Shown: positions 1 to 8,851 of the stretch, piece after piece
Layout of the letters: every line of letters begins with the position of its first letter
Position numbering within the stretch: the stretch's first letter is position 1
DNA from: an uncultured Rhodospirillaceae bacterium
Lineage (GTDB): Bacteria; Pseudomonadota; Alphaproteobacteria; Rhodospirillales; Magnetospirillaceae
NCBI GenBank assembly: GCA_903899885.1
Contig: CAIULK010000208.1
Location: 1 to 61,379, forward strand
Length of the DNA stretch: 61,379 nucleotides
Direction of reading: 5' to 3'
Notes under the pieces: model-generated
Seen by the model: only the letters and a program-made list of their open reading frames with translations
Database searches by the model: none
What the model was told of the DNA's origin: nothing
Translations under genes and position numbers: made by a program

Positions 1-235
1 CGGTGACAGGAAGCAGTTGGTCTCTGTGACCAAGTTCTGTGCTTAGGGGGGGGCAAATGTTCAGAGAAATTCTGGAAGCATTTGAGGACAGGCCTGGGCT
101 TAGGTCCGCCACTATGGATGACATGGTGAATAAGAGCTCTCATAGCCAACAGCACTCCATGACATACCACCCCGCAGGGCAATTTAGCCGAGGTTAAATC
201 AGTTATAAAAGGCATCTTTGGGCGTAGAGGGGATT
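1..235. other. AT-richer segment of unclear origin
   Basis: This stretch has a base composition near 50% GC, clearly lower than the rest of the window, and the change is abrupt around position 230, just upstream of xerC. It holds no recognisable conserved gene. The only notable open frame is a 46-codon ORF (57-197). It could be the edge of a transferred segment, a poorly assembled contig end, or a contaminant join. Nothing in it identifies the source. Confidence 0.5.
57..197 (+). CDS. possible small ORF, 46 aa, unrecognised
   Basis: An ATG at 57 follows an eight-G run that could act as a strong ribosome binding site. The frame stays open for 46 codons to a TAA at 195-197. The peptide begins MFREILEAFEDRPGL and is charged and hydrophilic, with no signal peptide or membrane segment. 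It uses AGA and AGG arginine codons, which are rare in the neighbouring genes. I do not recognise a family. It lies inside the compositionally odd segment, so it may be chance or foreign. Confidence 0.2.
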   Translation: MFREILEAFEDRPGLRSATMDDMVNKSSHSQQHSMTYHPAGQFSRG

Positions 236-269
236 TGAGTGATCGCCCCGGAGCGGCTATCCTTGGGTC

Positions 270-1229
270 ATGGCTCGCCCGATCGCCTTCACCGCCGCGC
301 CCGACCTTGCCGCCGCCGTCGCGACATGGACCGAATGGCTGACCGCCGAGAAGCGGGCCTCGGCCCACACGCTGGATGGGTACGGCCGCGATTTGGCGGC
401 GTTCTTGGCCTTCCTCGCCGAACATCTGGGCGGCGCCCCCGATCTGGCGGCGCTGGGCGCGCTGACCGCCAGCGACATCCGCGCCTTCCTGGCGCGGCGC
501 GGCGGCGACGGATTGGCGCGCTCGTCGCTGGCGCGGGCGATGTCAACACTGCGCGGTTTTTTCCGCTTCCTCGACCGCCGGGGGTTGGTGTCCAATCCGG
601 TGCTGTCGGTGGTCCGCACGCCGCCGCCGCAACGCACCCTGCCCAAACCGCTGGCCGCCGACGAGGCGCTGGAAACCATCACGGCGGCGGGCGATCTGTA
701 TGACGAACCCTGGCTGGCCGCCCGCGACGTCGCCTTGTTCACCTTGCTATACGGCTGCGGACTGCGTCTGGGCGAGGCGTTGGGCCTTACCGTCCGCGAC
801 GCGCCCAAGGGCGACAGCATGACCATCACCGGCAAGGGCCGCAAACAGCGGCTGGTTCCGGTGTTGCCGATTGTCCAAAGCGCCATCGCCACCTATTTGA
901 AGCAAGTGCCGTATCCGGTGTCGGCGGCGCGGCCCTTGTTCGTCGGCGCGCGCGGCGAGCGGCTTAATCCGGGCGTCGTACAGCGCCAGATGCGGCGCCT
1001 GCGCGCCCTGCTGGGGTTGCCGGAAACGGCGACGCCGCATGCGTTGCGGCATTCCTTCGCCACCCATTTGCTGGCGGGCGGCGGCGATTTGCGGACGATT
1101 CAGGAGCTGCTGGGTCATGCCTCGCTCTCGACCACCCAGCGCTATACCGAGGTCGATGCGGCCCGGATGGAAAAGATTTATGCCGAGGCGCACCCCCGCG
1201 CCCGCGCCACCCGAAGGGCATCGCCATGA
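270..1229 (+). CDS. xerC: tyrosine recombinase XerC
   Basis: This 319-residue site-specific recombinase should act with XerD at the chromosomal dif site to resolve chromosome dimers before division. The N-terminal SAM-like DNA-binding domain (about 10-115) is followed by the catalytic domain with all active-site residues in place: Arg166 (CGLRLGEAL), Lys189 (GKGRKQR), His257 and Arg260 (HALRHSFATHLL), His283 (LLGH) and nucleophile Tyr292. Length fits the family. The stop overlaps the pmbA start by four bases (ATGA), so translation is probably coupled. A second Xer protein of the XerD type lies at 12613-13521. This copy is assigned XerC from its HALRHSFATHLL motif and general resemblance. The XerC/XerD split is less certain than the family. 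Confidence 0.88.
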   Translation: MARPIAFTAAPDLAAAVATWTEWLTAEKRASAHTLDGYGRDLAAFLAFLAEHLGGAPDLAALGALTASDIRAFLARRGGDGLARSSLARAMSTLRGFFRFLDRRGLVSNPVLSVVRTPPPQRTLPKPLAADEALETITAAGDLYDEPWLAARDVALFTLLYGCGLRLGEALGLTVRDAPKGDSMTITGKGRKQRLVPVLPIVQSAIATYLKQVPYPVSAARPLFVGARGERLNPGVVQRQMRRLRALLGLPETATPHALRHSFATHLLAGGGDLRTIQELLGHASLSTTQRYTEVDAARMEKIYAEAHPRARATRRASP

Positions 1230-2557
1230 CGCTTGATCTGCTTGCCGACCTTGTTTCGCGCGCCCAGCGGATGGGTGCCGACGCCGCCGACGCCTTGCTG
1301 GTCGATCGCACCGCCGTCTCGGTGGGCTGGCGGATGGGGCGGCTGGAACGCCTGGAACGTAGCGAATCCGGCGATATCGGTCTGCGCGTGCTGATCGGTC
1401 AACGCCAAGCGACGGTATCGTCGTCGGACCGCTCACCCCAGGGGCTGGCCGAATTGACCGAACGCGCCCTGGCGATGGCCAAGGCGGTCCCCGAGGATCC
1501 CTTCGCCGGTCTGGCCGACCCAGATCAAATCGCCACGGTTTTCGCCGATCTCGACCTCGACGACCCGGTCGAACCCGACGCGCCATCGCTGATCGAGGCG
1601 GCGGCGCGGGCCGAGGACCGGGCGCGCGGCCATGCCGGCATCACCAATTCCGACGGCGCCGACGCCGGTTGGGCGCGCTCGACGGTGACCTTGGCGGCCA
1701 GCAACGGATTCGCCCATTCCTACAGCGTCACCGGCAGTTCCCTGTCGGTCTGCGTGCTGGGCGGCACCGGGGCCGACGGCATGGAACGCGACCACGCCTT
1801 CACCAGCGCGGTGTATCGCGGCGATCTGCGCACGCCCGAGGATATCGGCGACGAGGCGGCCAGCCGCACGCTGCGCCGCCTGTGCCCGCGCAAGGTCAAG
1901 ACCTGCAAGGTCCCGGTGATTTTCGAGCCCCGCGTGGCGCGCGGTCTGATCGGCACGCTGGCCGGCGCGATCAACGGCACCGCCGTGGCGCGCGGCACCA
2001 GTTTCTTGAAGGACAAGATGGATCAAGCGATTTTGGCCCCCGGCCTGCGGGTGATCGACGATCCGCTGCGGCGCCGGGGTTTGCGCTCGCGGCCCAGCGA
2101 CGGCGAGGGATTGGCCACCCGCCCGCTGGTCCTGATCGAGGACGGTGTTCTGCGGTCATGGCTTTTGGATCTGCGGTCCGCCCGGCAATTGGGCTTGGCC
2201 CCCACCGGCCACGGGGTGCGCGGCACCGGCGGCGCTCCCGGCCCCTCGCCCTCGAATTTGTATCTCGAAGCCGGACCGGTGACCCCGGCCGAGATGATCG
2301 GCGATATCGCCGAGGGTTTGTTCGTCACCGACCTGATCGGCAGCGGCATCAACATGGTGACCGGCGACTATTCCCGGGGCGCGGCCGGATTCTGGATTTC
2401 GGACGGCCAAATCACCCATCCTGTTTCCGAAATCACCATCGCGGGCAATTTGATCGACATGCTGCGCCACATCGCCCCGGCCAACGACCTGACCTTCCTG
2501 CACGGCATCGATTCGCCGACCCTGCGGTTGGACGGGTTGACCATCGCGGGTCGCTAG
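1226..2557 (+). CDS. pmbA: TldD/PmbA family metallopeptidase (PmbA/TldE-like)
   Basis: A 443-residue member of the TldD/PmbA family, cytosolic proteins that form a TldD-TldE heterodimeric zinc protease acting on unfolded peptides (CcdA degradation and microcin maturation in E. coli). The family's central beta-rich domain and the glycine-rich C-terminal block are recognisable, for example GSGINMVTGDYSRGAAGFWI around residues 372-391. No HExxxH zinc motif is seen, which fits the PmbA/TldE partner rather than TldD. It starts at the ATG that overlaps the xerC stop, giving a two-gene unit. TldD itself is not in the window, so the partner must be elsewhere. Confidence 0.88.
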   Translation: MTLDLLADLVSRAQRMGADAADALLVDRTAVSVGWRMGRLERLERSESGDIGLRVLIGQRQATVSSSDRSPQGLAELTERALAMAKAVPEDPFAGLADPDQIATVFADLDLDDPVEPDAPSLIEAAARAEDRARGHAGITNSDGADAGWARSTVTLAASNGFAHSYSVTGSSLSVCVLGGTGADGMERDHAFTSAVYRGDLRTPEDIGDEAASRTLRRLCPRKVKTCKVPVIFEPRVARGLIGTLAGAINGTAVARGTSFLKDKMDQAILAPGLRVIDDPLRRRGLRSRPSDGEGLATRPLVLIEDGVLRSWLLDLRSARQLGLAPTGHGVRGTGGAPGPSPSNLYLEAGPVTPAEMIGDIAEGLFVTDLIGSGINMVTGDYSRGAAGFWISDGQITHPVSEITIAGNLIDMLRHIAPANDLTFLHGIDSPTLRLDGLTIAGR

Positions 2558-2625
2558 GGACTCTTCGCATGAATTAAGTTATCCTTAACCGTATGACGAC
2601 GTCCGGTTCGAGGGGGAATACGACG

Positions 2626-3108
2626 ATGGCGAGAAAAAACGCGAGGATCGCGGCGGCGGTGGTCTGTGCCATCGCCCTGATGGGGTGCGAGAACGAACCC
2701 AGGACCGGCCAAATCGCGGGGCCGATCACTGGGGCCGCCGCCGGGGCGCTGGTTGCCCATATCGTCGCCAGCGGGGCGCAAGCCACCATCGTCGGCGCGG
2801 CCGCCGGGGCGGTGATCGGTCTGGCGGCGGGAACCTATCTGGATCCGCCCGCCCGGATCGAGGCGACCAACGCGACCCTCCGGGCCTTCGACGAGCAGCA
2901 AAGCGGCCAAGCCATTTCGTGGCACACCGACCGTTCGGCCGGCAGCGTGACCCCGGTCGGTGAGATTCTCGCCCAGGGCGACCGCTCCTGCCGCCGCCTG
3001 CACCGCGAGGAAACCGTGGCGGGCACCCAATTCTCGGGCGACGTCATGGCGTGCCGGACCAGCGACGACCTTTGGGAAATCATCGCCGAACCGGCGGATC
3101 AGGGTTAA
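2626..3108 (+). CDS. glycine-zipper outer-membrane lipoprotein (17 kDa antigen-like)
   Basis: A 160-residue lipoprotein. I chose the ATG at 2626 because it follows AGGGGGAA at good spacing and gives a compact type II signal peptide ending in the lipobox LMGC, with Cys at about residue 19. After the lipobox comes a glycine-zipper region (GPITGAAAGALVAH and GAAAGAVIGLAAGTYL) like that of rickettsial 17 kDa surface antigens and OsmB/SlyB-type lipoproteins. It ends in a small polar domain with a surface-antigen style block (RSCRRLHREETVAGTQ). Probably anchored in the outer membrane. An in-frame ATG at 2593 exists but would put the hydrophobic stretch too far in. Confidence 0.75.
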   Translation: MARKNARIAAAVVCAIALMGCENEPRTGQIAGPITGAAAGALVAHIVASGAQATIVGAAAGAVIGLAAGTYLDPPARIEATNATLRAFDEQQSGQAISWHTDRSAGSVTPVGEILAQGDRSCRRLHREETVAGTQFSGDVMACRTSDDLWEIIAEPADQG

Positions 3109-3122
3109 AGGACCTCGCGGGC

Positions 3123-4091
3123 ATGAGCGTCGCCGACATCGATCTCTCGCGCCTGCGTGTGCTGGTCGCCGATGGCGGGGCTTATTCGCGTGCCCTGACC
3201 CGTTCCAGCCTGATGGCGCTGGGGGTCAAGACGGTGGCCGAGGCGGACGGCGGCCCGCAGGCGGAAACGCTGCTGCGGGCCGGTGATGCCGATCTTTTGA
3301 TCGCCGATATCGACTTTTCCGGTCCCCATGGCGGACTGGAGTTGCTGTCGGCGATTCGCGGCAGCGGCGCCGGATGCCGAATCGACCTGCCGGTCATCAT
3401 CATCGCCCAGACCGATGACGCGGCGGTGGTAACCGAAGCGCGGCGGCGCGGCGTCAACGAATTCCTGATTACCCCCTTGACCGCCGAATCGCTGTTCCGC
3501 CGGATCCGGGCGGTGGTCACCGCGCCGCGCCCCTTCGTGCAATCCCCGGTCTATGTCGGCCCCTGCCGCCGCAGCGTCGAACGACGGATCCCGGAGAGCG
3601 CCGAGCGGCGGATCAATCCGCCACCCCCGCGGCCAGACCCCCTGATTGAAGCGCCGACCGGAACGCCACGCCGCTTGGCGGCCCAAGCCCCGCAGCCTCA
3701 TTCCTCACGCAAGCGGTTCCGGGCGGGGGCGACGATTTTCCAGGAAGGCGAGGCCGGGCTCGAGGCCTATATCGTCGAAAGCGGCAGCGTCCTTATCCAA
3801 AAGACCGTCGGCGGACAACCGGTCCTGTTGGGATCGGTCGGCGTGGCCGGGGTTTTCGGGGAAATGGCACTGATCGACAACGAACCTCGGATGGCCAGCG
3901 CCGTCGCCGCCGAGGATACCGTCTGCCTCGTCATGCCCAAGGCCGCCCTGCGGGGCGATATCCGCAAAAGCCCGGATCTGGTGGTCCTGGTCCTAGAAAC
4001 CCTTCTGAAGAATATCCGGGGGATGGGCCACGAACTCGCCGAGGCCCGCGCCGGATTGGCGGCGATGCGTCAGGGCAAAACCTTGCGGTAG
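3123..4091 (+). CDS. degenerate receiver domain fused to cyclic-nucleotide-binding domain
   Basis: A 322-residue regulator with a CheY-like receiver at about 10-130, a proline-rich linker, and a cNMP-binding (Crp-type) domain at about 200-300. The likely phosphoacceptor Asp62 is present (ADIDFSG). However, the acidic pair is reduced to one Asp (Ala16-Asp17), the switch Thr/Ser position appears to be Ala, and the conserved Lys is Thr117 (LITP instead of the usual LxKP). The cNMP domain keeps a good phosphate-binding-cassette motif (FGEMALIDNEPRMASA). There is no DNA-binding helix-turn-helix or enzymatic output. It probably signals by protein interaction. I used the ATG at 3123 (AAAGGA upstream) rather than the upstream frame start at 3051, which overlaps the lipoprotein. 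The 3' end overlaps the convergent YciI gene by 22 bases. Confidence 0.78.
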   Translation: MSVADIDLSRLRVLVADGGAYSRALTRSSLMALGVKTVAEADGGPQAETLLRAGDADLLIADIDFSGPHGGLELLSAIRGSGAGCRIDLPVIIIAQTDDAAVVTEARRRGVNEFLITPLTAESLFRRIRAVVTAPRPFVQSPVYVGPCRRSVERRIPESAERRINPPPPRPDPLIEAPTGTPRRLAAQAPQPHSSRKRFRAGATIFQEGEAGLEAYIVESGSVLIQKTVGGQPVLLGSVGVAGVFGEMALIDNEPRMASAVAAEDTVCLVMPKAALRGDIRKSPDLVVLVLETLLKNIRGMGHELAEARAGLAAMRQGKTLR

Positions 4092-4345
4092 GGCCAAACG
4101 GTCACGCTTTCGAACAAGCCCGCCTGGGCATAGGGATCGGCGGCGAGAAACGCGTCCAGCTCGGCCCGCTCGGTGAAATTCAGAACCAGAATGCTGCCGG
4201 TCATCGTCGAGCGATCGTCGGTCAGGGTCGGCCCGCCCATCACGAAACGATCGATATGGGCCCGGGCATAGGCCAGATGCGCCTCACGCGTGGCTTGGCG
4301 TAGCGCGCTCGAATCGGGGCGGTCCTGGCAATGCACGACGAACAT
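4070..4345 (-). CDS. YciI family protein
   Basis: A 91-residue dimeric alpha-beta barrel of the YciI/YCII family. Family hallmarks are visible: the N-terminal strand MFVVHCQDR, the REAHLAYARAHIDRFVMGGP helix-turn with its conserved His, GSILVLNF, and the C-terminal ADPYAQAGLFESVTVWPY block. YciI proteins are small cytosolic proteins, often of unknown substrate, with a putative His-Asp active site. Its ATG at 4345 follows AAGGAA. Its tail overlaps the convergent receiver/cNMP gene. In many alphaproteobacteria a YciI gene lies near gpsA, and gpsA is about 3.4 kb away here. Confidence 0.85.
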   Translation of the reverse strand: MFVVHCQDRPDSSALRQATREAHLAYARAHIDRFVMGGPTLTDDRSTMTGSILVLNFTERAELDAFLAADPYAQAGLFESVTVWPYRKVLP

Positions 4346-4435
4346 CGGGATTTTCCTTCCGGCTTTTCGACGGCGTGGTTTTATCGCTCTTTTTCGCGGG
4401 CTTCAACGCCGGTATGGTGCGGGAGCTTTTCTTGG

Positions 4436-6277
4436 ATGGAACCGATGCCCGCACTTCACCTGCTCAGCGACCCCGGCAATCTGATGGGGTTCGTCCAAAT
4501 CGTTTTCGCCATGACCGTGATGATGCTGATGGGCCGGTTGGTGACCGGGGGGCGCGGCGGCCCCGCGGTTCATATCATCGGCGGCTGGGGGGTGCTGTGT
4601 CTTGCGCTGACCATTTGGGGCATGCTGACCCCGGTCTCGCTCAAAATTCCGGCGACGGCCTTTGCATTGGTTTCGCTGGCGGGACTGCTGGTCAAGGGCG
4701 ATCCCGGACGCCGCGCCGATTTCGGGCAAGCCGGGCGCGTTTTGGTGATCGCCGCACCGCTGCTGCTGGTGATGGCCGATATCGCGGTGTCGCAACCCGA
4801 TGCCTTGCTGGCCATCGTCCCCAACGCCGCCTACATCTTCGATTACGGCCACTTCCCCGTTCAGCCGGGACCGCCGGTCTTTACCGACGTGCCGGTGGCT
4901 CCCTACAACACCGAATTGGTCTCGCTGCTGGGCAGCTTGGCGGGCGGGGTGTTTACCGCCAACGGCCCCTCGCTGTTCACGATTTTTCTGCATCTGGTGG
5001 CCGGGCTGCTGCTGGCCGAGGTGATCGCGGGCAAGGGGCGTCCGGGGTGGGGCGCCACCGCTCTGGGCTTGATTCTGGCGACGCTGCTTAATCCGGGATT
5101 TGTGCCGCGCGTCAGCTTTGCCGGCTACGGCGAGGCGCCGATCGCGATCGCGCTGCTGTTTGCCGTCCGCCTGGGTGTGCTGGTGCTCGAGGATCTCGCC
5201 ATCAAGATTGCGTGGCCCCGCACCCTGTGGCCCCTGGCCTTGTCGCTGGCGGTTTTGGTGAACATCAAGCAACAGGCGGTTGCAGTCCTGGCCTCGGCCG
5301 CGCTGGGCATGCTGGTGGTGGCGCACCGCGATTACCGGATGAAGATCACGGACATCGCGCGGGTCTTCGGGCTGGCGGTCCTGCCCGCCGCTGTCTTGTA
5401 CCTGGGGTGGCGGGGCTATGTGCTGACCCACTTTCCCGAAGGCGAGTTGGCGCCGGTGCCGTGGGCTCAGTGGGTGTGGCGGCAAACGCCAGCCATTCTT
5501 CTGGCGATGGGACGGGCAGCAAGCCACAACCCGGTCTATTTTGGCGCCGTGGCGGTGATGTTCGGATTATTAGCCGCCGAGCGGCGGTTCATGGCGGACA
5601 CCACACGGCGGGTGTTACGGGTGGGCGTTATTGCCTTCCTGGCGTACAACCTCTTCATATTGCTGACCTTCATCGGCCATTTCCGGGCCGAGCATTCCTA
5701 TTTTCGTTACAACACCCACCTGTCACTGCTGGTCGTTCTGGGCCTGACCCTGGTGTGTCGCGATTGGATCGCCCGGTGGGGATGGCGCTGGAACCGCGCC
5801 GTGACCGGCGGGGCCGTGGCGATCATGCTGGCGGCACCGCTGGGAGCGGCGCCGCTGTTGCGCTTTGACCGCGACATGCCGCAGCCGCGGATGCGGCTGA
5901 TGGCGCGCCATGTGGCGGAGTCGCTGGATGACAGCGGCCGATTGGCGCTGGTAATGCCGCGCGACAACAGCACCGTCGCCACTGAATTCGAGGCGCTATT
6001 GCGCTATGACGCTCCGCGCCACCCGTTTCTCGACGTGTTCAGCCCCATGACATCCGAGCCGGTTATTCCGGCCACCGTCGCGGCACAGGGATACCATCAG
6101 GCGTTCGTGTCGTGCACGACCGGAATGGGAATGGGCTTGCCGCCGGATGCGGGCGCGCTCTTCACGTGGTCGGATGGAGTCTGGACCCCCACCCAGGTCT
6201 GGCCCTATCCCCCGGCGCCCAAGCGGACATGGTGGAACTGGACCAGCTTTATCGCCAGCGAGCCGCTCTGCCTATAG
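4436..6277 (+). CDS. polytopic membrane protein, unknown function
   Basis: A 613-residue protein with many hydrophobic helices, roughly 12 between residues 15 and 490, followed by a C-terminal polar domain of about 120 residues ending in aromatic-rich sequence (PKRTWWNWTSF). The overall shape, with a helix bundle and then an extracytoplasmic C-terminal domain, resembles GT-C fold glycosyltransferases of the ArnT/PMT kind. A GT-C acidic motif is not obvious, so this is only a suggestion. I used the ATG at 4436, preceded by GGGAG ten bases away. The long in-frame extension upstream overlaps yciI and is not hydrophobic. It is convergent with the methyltransferase gene, four bases away. Confidence 0.65.
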   Translation: MEPMPALHLLSDPGNLMGFVQIVFAMTVMMLMGRLVTGGRGGPAVHIIGGWGVLCLALTIWGMLTPVSLKIPATAFALVSLAGLLVKGDPGRRADFGQAGRVLVIAAPLLLVMADIAVSQPDALLAIVPNAAYIFDYGHFPVQPGPPVFTDVPVAPYNTELVSLLGSLAGGVFTANGPSLFTIFLHLVAGLLLAEVIAGKGRPGWGATALGLILATLLNPGFVPRVSFAGYGEAPIAIALLFAVRLGVLVLEDLAIKIAWPRTLWPLALSLAVLVNIKQQAVAVLASAALGMLVVAHRDYRMKITDIARVFGLAVLPAAVLYLGWRGYVLTHFPEGELAPVPWAQWVWRQTPAILLAMGRAASHNPVYFGAVAVMFGLLAAERRFMADTTRRVLRVGVIAFLAYNLFILLTFIGHFRAEHSYFRYNTHLSLLVVLGLTLVCRDWIARWGWRWNRAVTGGAVAIMLAAPLGAAPLLRFDRDMPQPRMRLMARHVAESLDDSGRLALVMPRDNSTVATEFEALLRYDAPRHPFLDVFSPMTSEPVIPATVAAQGYHQAFVSCTTGMGMGLPPDAGALFTWSDGVWTPTQVWPYPPAPKRTWWNWTSFIASEPLCL

Positions 6278-6281
6278 GCCT

Positions 6282-7721
6282 CTATCCGGCCAACATCCCC
6301 TTGGCCGCCAAGGAGGCCAAACACGGCGACGAAACCCCGGTCTTGCCGTCGCACTGGGCCAGCACGGCGCGTTCCTCGGGCGTCAGCGTCACGTTTTGAT
6401 GACGCAGATTGGGCACGCTGTCCGACCGGCGTGCCATGGCGCGCGCCACCGCCGATGCCTTGGGGCGGGCGGACGGCGCCGAGACGCCGGAGGGCAAGCC
6501 GGAAAACGGAATCAAGGCGCCATCCTGCACGAATTTCGCGCCAAGATCGGCGAACAGCCGCTTTAATTCGGGGATTTGGGCCTTGTCCAGCCGCCGCCCG
6601 GCGATCTTCAGGACCTCGGCCACCGCCACCGGCTGGCCGCTGTGTTCGGCCAATGTCCGGCACAAGGCGGCAACCGGCGGATGCAGCGCCGCCAGTGTCC
6701 CGCCCGAGGGGGTACGGAAGGCCAAAACCCGTCCGCCGTTCGGACCGGGCACCTCGCCAATCTCCAATTGCGGCACCACATGCATGTCCCCAAGCGGTTT
6801 CGCCTGGATACTTTCACTCGGCTTGGCCTCGGCCCGGCACAGCAAGGTGGTGCGGAAGCGCCGGTTGCGGAACAGGTCCAGATACTGCTCGCGCCCCGCC
6901 AAATCGGGGGCCTGGGCCAGCAATCCCGCCGCCTTGTCGTTCAGTCCCGCCGCCGACATCGTGGGCAGCTGGGCATCGGCCAGATAGGTCAGCCCCACCG
7001 CCCGGGCGCGATCCACCACTTCGTGCAGATAGAAGGGATGATTGTCGGTCTCGAAATGATCGTGCAGAACATAGGCCGGATCGTTGGTCTTCAAGATCGC
7101 CAACTCGCCCGCCACGGCGGCCCGCCAGCCCGCCTCGCTGTCGGGGATCGAGGCGGCCACGGCGTCGAGCAGCGTGATCGCCGCCGCCACCTTCGCCAAG
7201 GGATCAAGAATCGCCGCCGTGTGACGGCGGATCATCTCGCGGATCCCGCGCACCACGTTCCAGCCGGGCAGCGCGTTATAGCTGAGATAAACCAGCCCGG
7301 CCGGGGTCAGAACCCGGCCCAAAAGCCCAAACAGCGCCTCTTGCACCTCGGGCGGCACCCACGACAGCACGCCGTGGCACAACACGATGTCGAAGCGGCC
7401 AAGATCGTCGCGCCCCTCGCGGATATCACGGCATTCGAAACGGACGTTGGCGACCTCCGCCTCGGCCGCCAGGGCGTTGGCGGCGTCGATTTGCCCCGGT
7501 GAAATATCGAGGCCGACGAAATCGGCCCTTGGGAAGCGCTCGGCTTGGGCCAAAAGGTTCAGACCGGTGGCGCAGCCCAGTTCCAGCACCCGGATTTTTT
7601 CGACCGGCGGCGGGGTCAGACCGAACAAACGGCCAACCGCATGCAGATAGGCGACGTTGCAGGTCTCGATCACGCGGGCGACATAGGGGACGGCGTCGTA
7701 GGCAAGGGCGGCATCGGTCAC
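6282..7721 (-). CDS. SAM methyltransferase with methyltransferase regulatory domain
   Basis: A 479-residue protein. The N-terminal class I methyltransferase fold has motif I (VLELGCATGLNLL) near residue 45-57 and the acidic residue after strand 2 (VGLDIS). A central methyltransferase-regulatory-like domain follows (block with HDHFETDNHPFYLHEVVDRA), then a C-terminal tail. This arrangement is known in a group of bacterial methyltransferases of undefined substrate. The start is a GTG at 7721, one base after the gpsA stop, so the two are probably co-transcribed and coupled. A longer frame to 7763 would overlap gpsA and begins with sequence that does not look conserved. Substrate unknown. Confidence 0.78.
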   Translation of the reverse strand: MTDAALAYDAVPYVARVIETCNVAYLHAVGRLFGLTPPPVEKIRVLELGCATGLNLLAQAERFPRADFVGLDISPGQIDAANALAAEAEVANVRFECRDIREGRDDLGRFDIVLCHGVLSWVPPEVQEALFGLLGRVLTPAGLVYLSYNALPGWNVVRGIREMIRRHTAAILDPLAKVAAAITLLDAVAASIPDSEAGWRAAVAGELAILKTNDPAYVLHDHFETDNHPFYLHEVVDRARAVGLTYLADAQLPTMSAAGLNDKAAGLLAQAPDLAGREQYLDLFRNRRFRTTLLCRAEAKPSESIQAKPLGDMHVVPQLEIGEVPGPNGGRVLAFRTPSGGTLAALHPPVAALCRTLAEHSGQPVAVAEVLKIAGRRLDKAQIPELKRLFADLGAKFVQDGALIPFSGLPSGVSAPSARPKASAVARAMARRSDSVPNLRHQNVTLTPEERAVLAQCDGKTGVSSPCLASLAAKGMLAG

Positions 7722-7722
7722 G

Positions 7723-8715
7723 TCAATGCCTTTCCGAGCGGAACGGCCGGGCCAGCAGGCCACGAATCACCGCGTCGAGATCGGCGCCACGATTGAGCAC
7801 CGCGTCGGCCGCCGCCGCGATCGGCATTTCCGTGGCCACCCGTTCTGCCTCGCGGACCAGAACCCCGGCGGTCCACACCCCCTCGGTAACGCTTTTGCGC
7901 CCCTTCAGAATGTCGGCCAACGCCTGGCCCTCGCCCAAGGCGAATCCCAGGGAATAATTGCGCGATTGCGGCGACGAGGCGGTCAAGATCAGATCGCCCA
8001 ATCCCGACAGCCCCATCAAGGTTTCCGCCCGGCCGCCCTTGGCGGCCGCGAAGCGGGTCATTTCGGCCAATCCCCGGGTGATCAGGGCGGCACGCGCGTT
8101 GTCGCCCATGCCGCGCCCCTCGACGATGCCGCAGGCGATCGCCAGCACGTTCTTGACCGCGCCACCAACTTGGACGCCGACGATATCGTCGGTCCAATAC
8201 GGACGGAAGGTCGGCGTGCCGATCCGTTCGGCCAAACGGGTTCCCAAGGCGGCGTCGGCCGCGGCCAGGGTGACCGCGGTCGGCAGACCGCGCGCGGTTT
8301 CGATCGCGAAGGTCGGCCCGGACAAAACCGCGATGCTGGCCTCGGGCAATTCCTCGGCGACGACCTCGCTCATCAGGCGGCCGGTGGCATTCTCAATCCC
8401 CTTGGCGCAAATCACGGCGGGCAGGCCGGGCCGCCACAGCGGCCGCAATTGACCGCACAGCGACCGCAGATGCTGGGCGGGGGCGACGAGCAGAATCGCC
8501 TCGGCATCGACCACGGCGGCCAGATCGGTGGTCGCCCGGATTCCGGAATCCAGCGCCACGCCGGGCAGATAGACCGCGTTTTCGCCGATGGTGTTGATCG
8601 CGTCGGCAACCTCGGATTCCCGCGCCCACAGAACGACATCGCGCCCGGCGCGGCGCAATGTCGCCGCCAGCGCGGTTCCCCAGGCCCCCGCCCCGATAAT
8701 GCCGATCCGTTTCAT
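7723..8715 (-). CDS. gpsA: NAD(P)+-dependent glycerol-3-phosphate dehydrogenase GpsA
   Basis: A 330-residue cytosolic enzyme that reduces dihydroxyacetone phosphate to sn-glycerol 3-phosphate for phospholipid synthesis. It shows the Rossmann dinucleotide motif GIIGAGAWGTALA at the N terminus, the VLSGPTFAIE motif, catalytic Lys in GGAVKNVLAIA, and the GLSGLGDLILT signature. I chose the ATG at 8715, which follows GGAGAAG at good spacing. An upstream frame to 8745 adds ten unconserved residues. First gene of a two-gene minus-strand unit with the methyltransferase, and divergent from the FkbH-like gene. Confidence 0.95.
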   Translation of the reverse strand: MKRIGIIGAGAWGTALAATLRRAGRDVVLWARESEVADAINTIGENAVYLPGVALDSGIRATTDLAAVVDAEAILLVAPAQHLRSLCGQLRPLWRPGLPAVICAKGIENATGRLMSEVVAEELPEASIAVLSGPTFAIETARGLPTAVTLAAADAALGTRLAERIGTPTFRPYWTDDIVGVQVGGAVKNVLAIACGIVEGRGMGDNARAALITRGLAEMTRFAAAKGGRAETLMGLSGLGDLILTASSPQSRNYSLGFALGEGQALADILKGRKSVTEGVWTAGVLVREAERVATEMPIAAAADAVLNRGADLDAVIRGLLARPFRSERH

Positions 8716-8851
8716 CGTCTTCTCCACGTCCCCAAGGGCGTCCATAAAAGCGGTGGTGACGGGCTCGGGTCAACGGATTTCCCCATGCTATTCCGTCTTT
8801 CGGCTGGGCCGGAATCCGGCTATTTTGGCACCACGGCGGCCGATCGAGATT

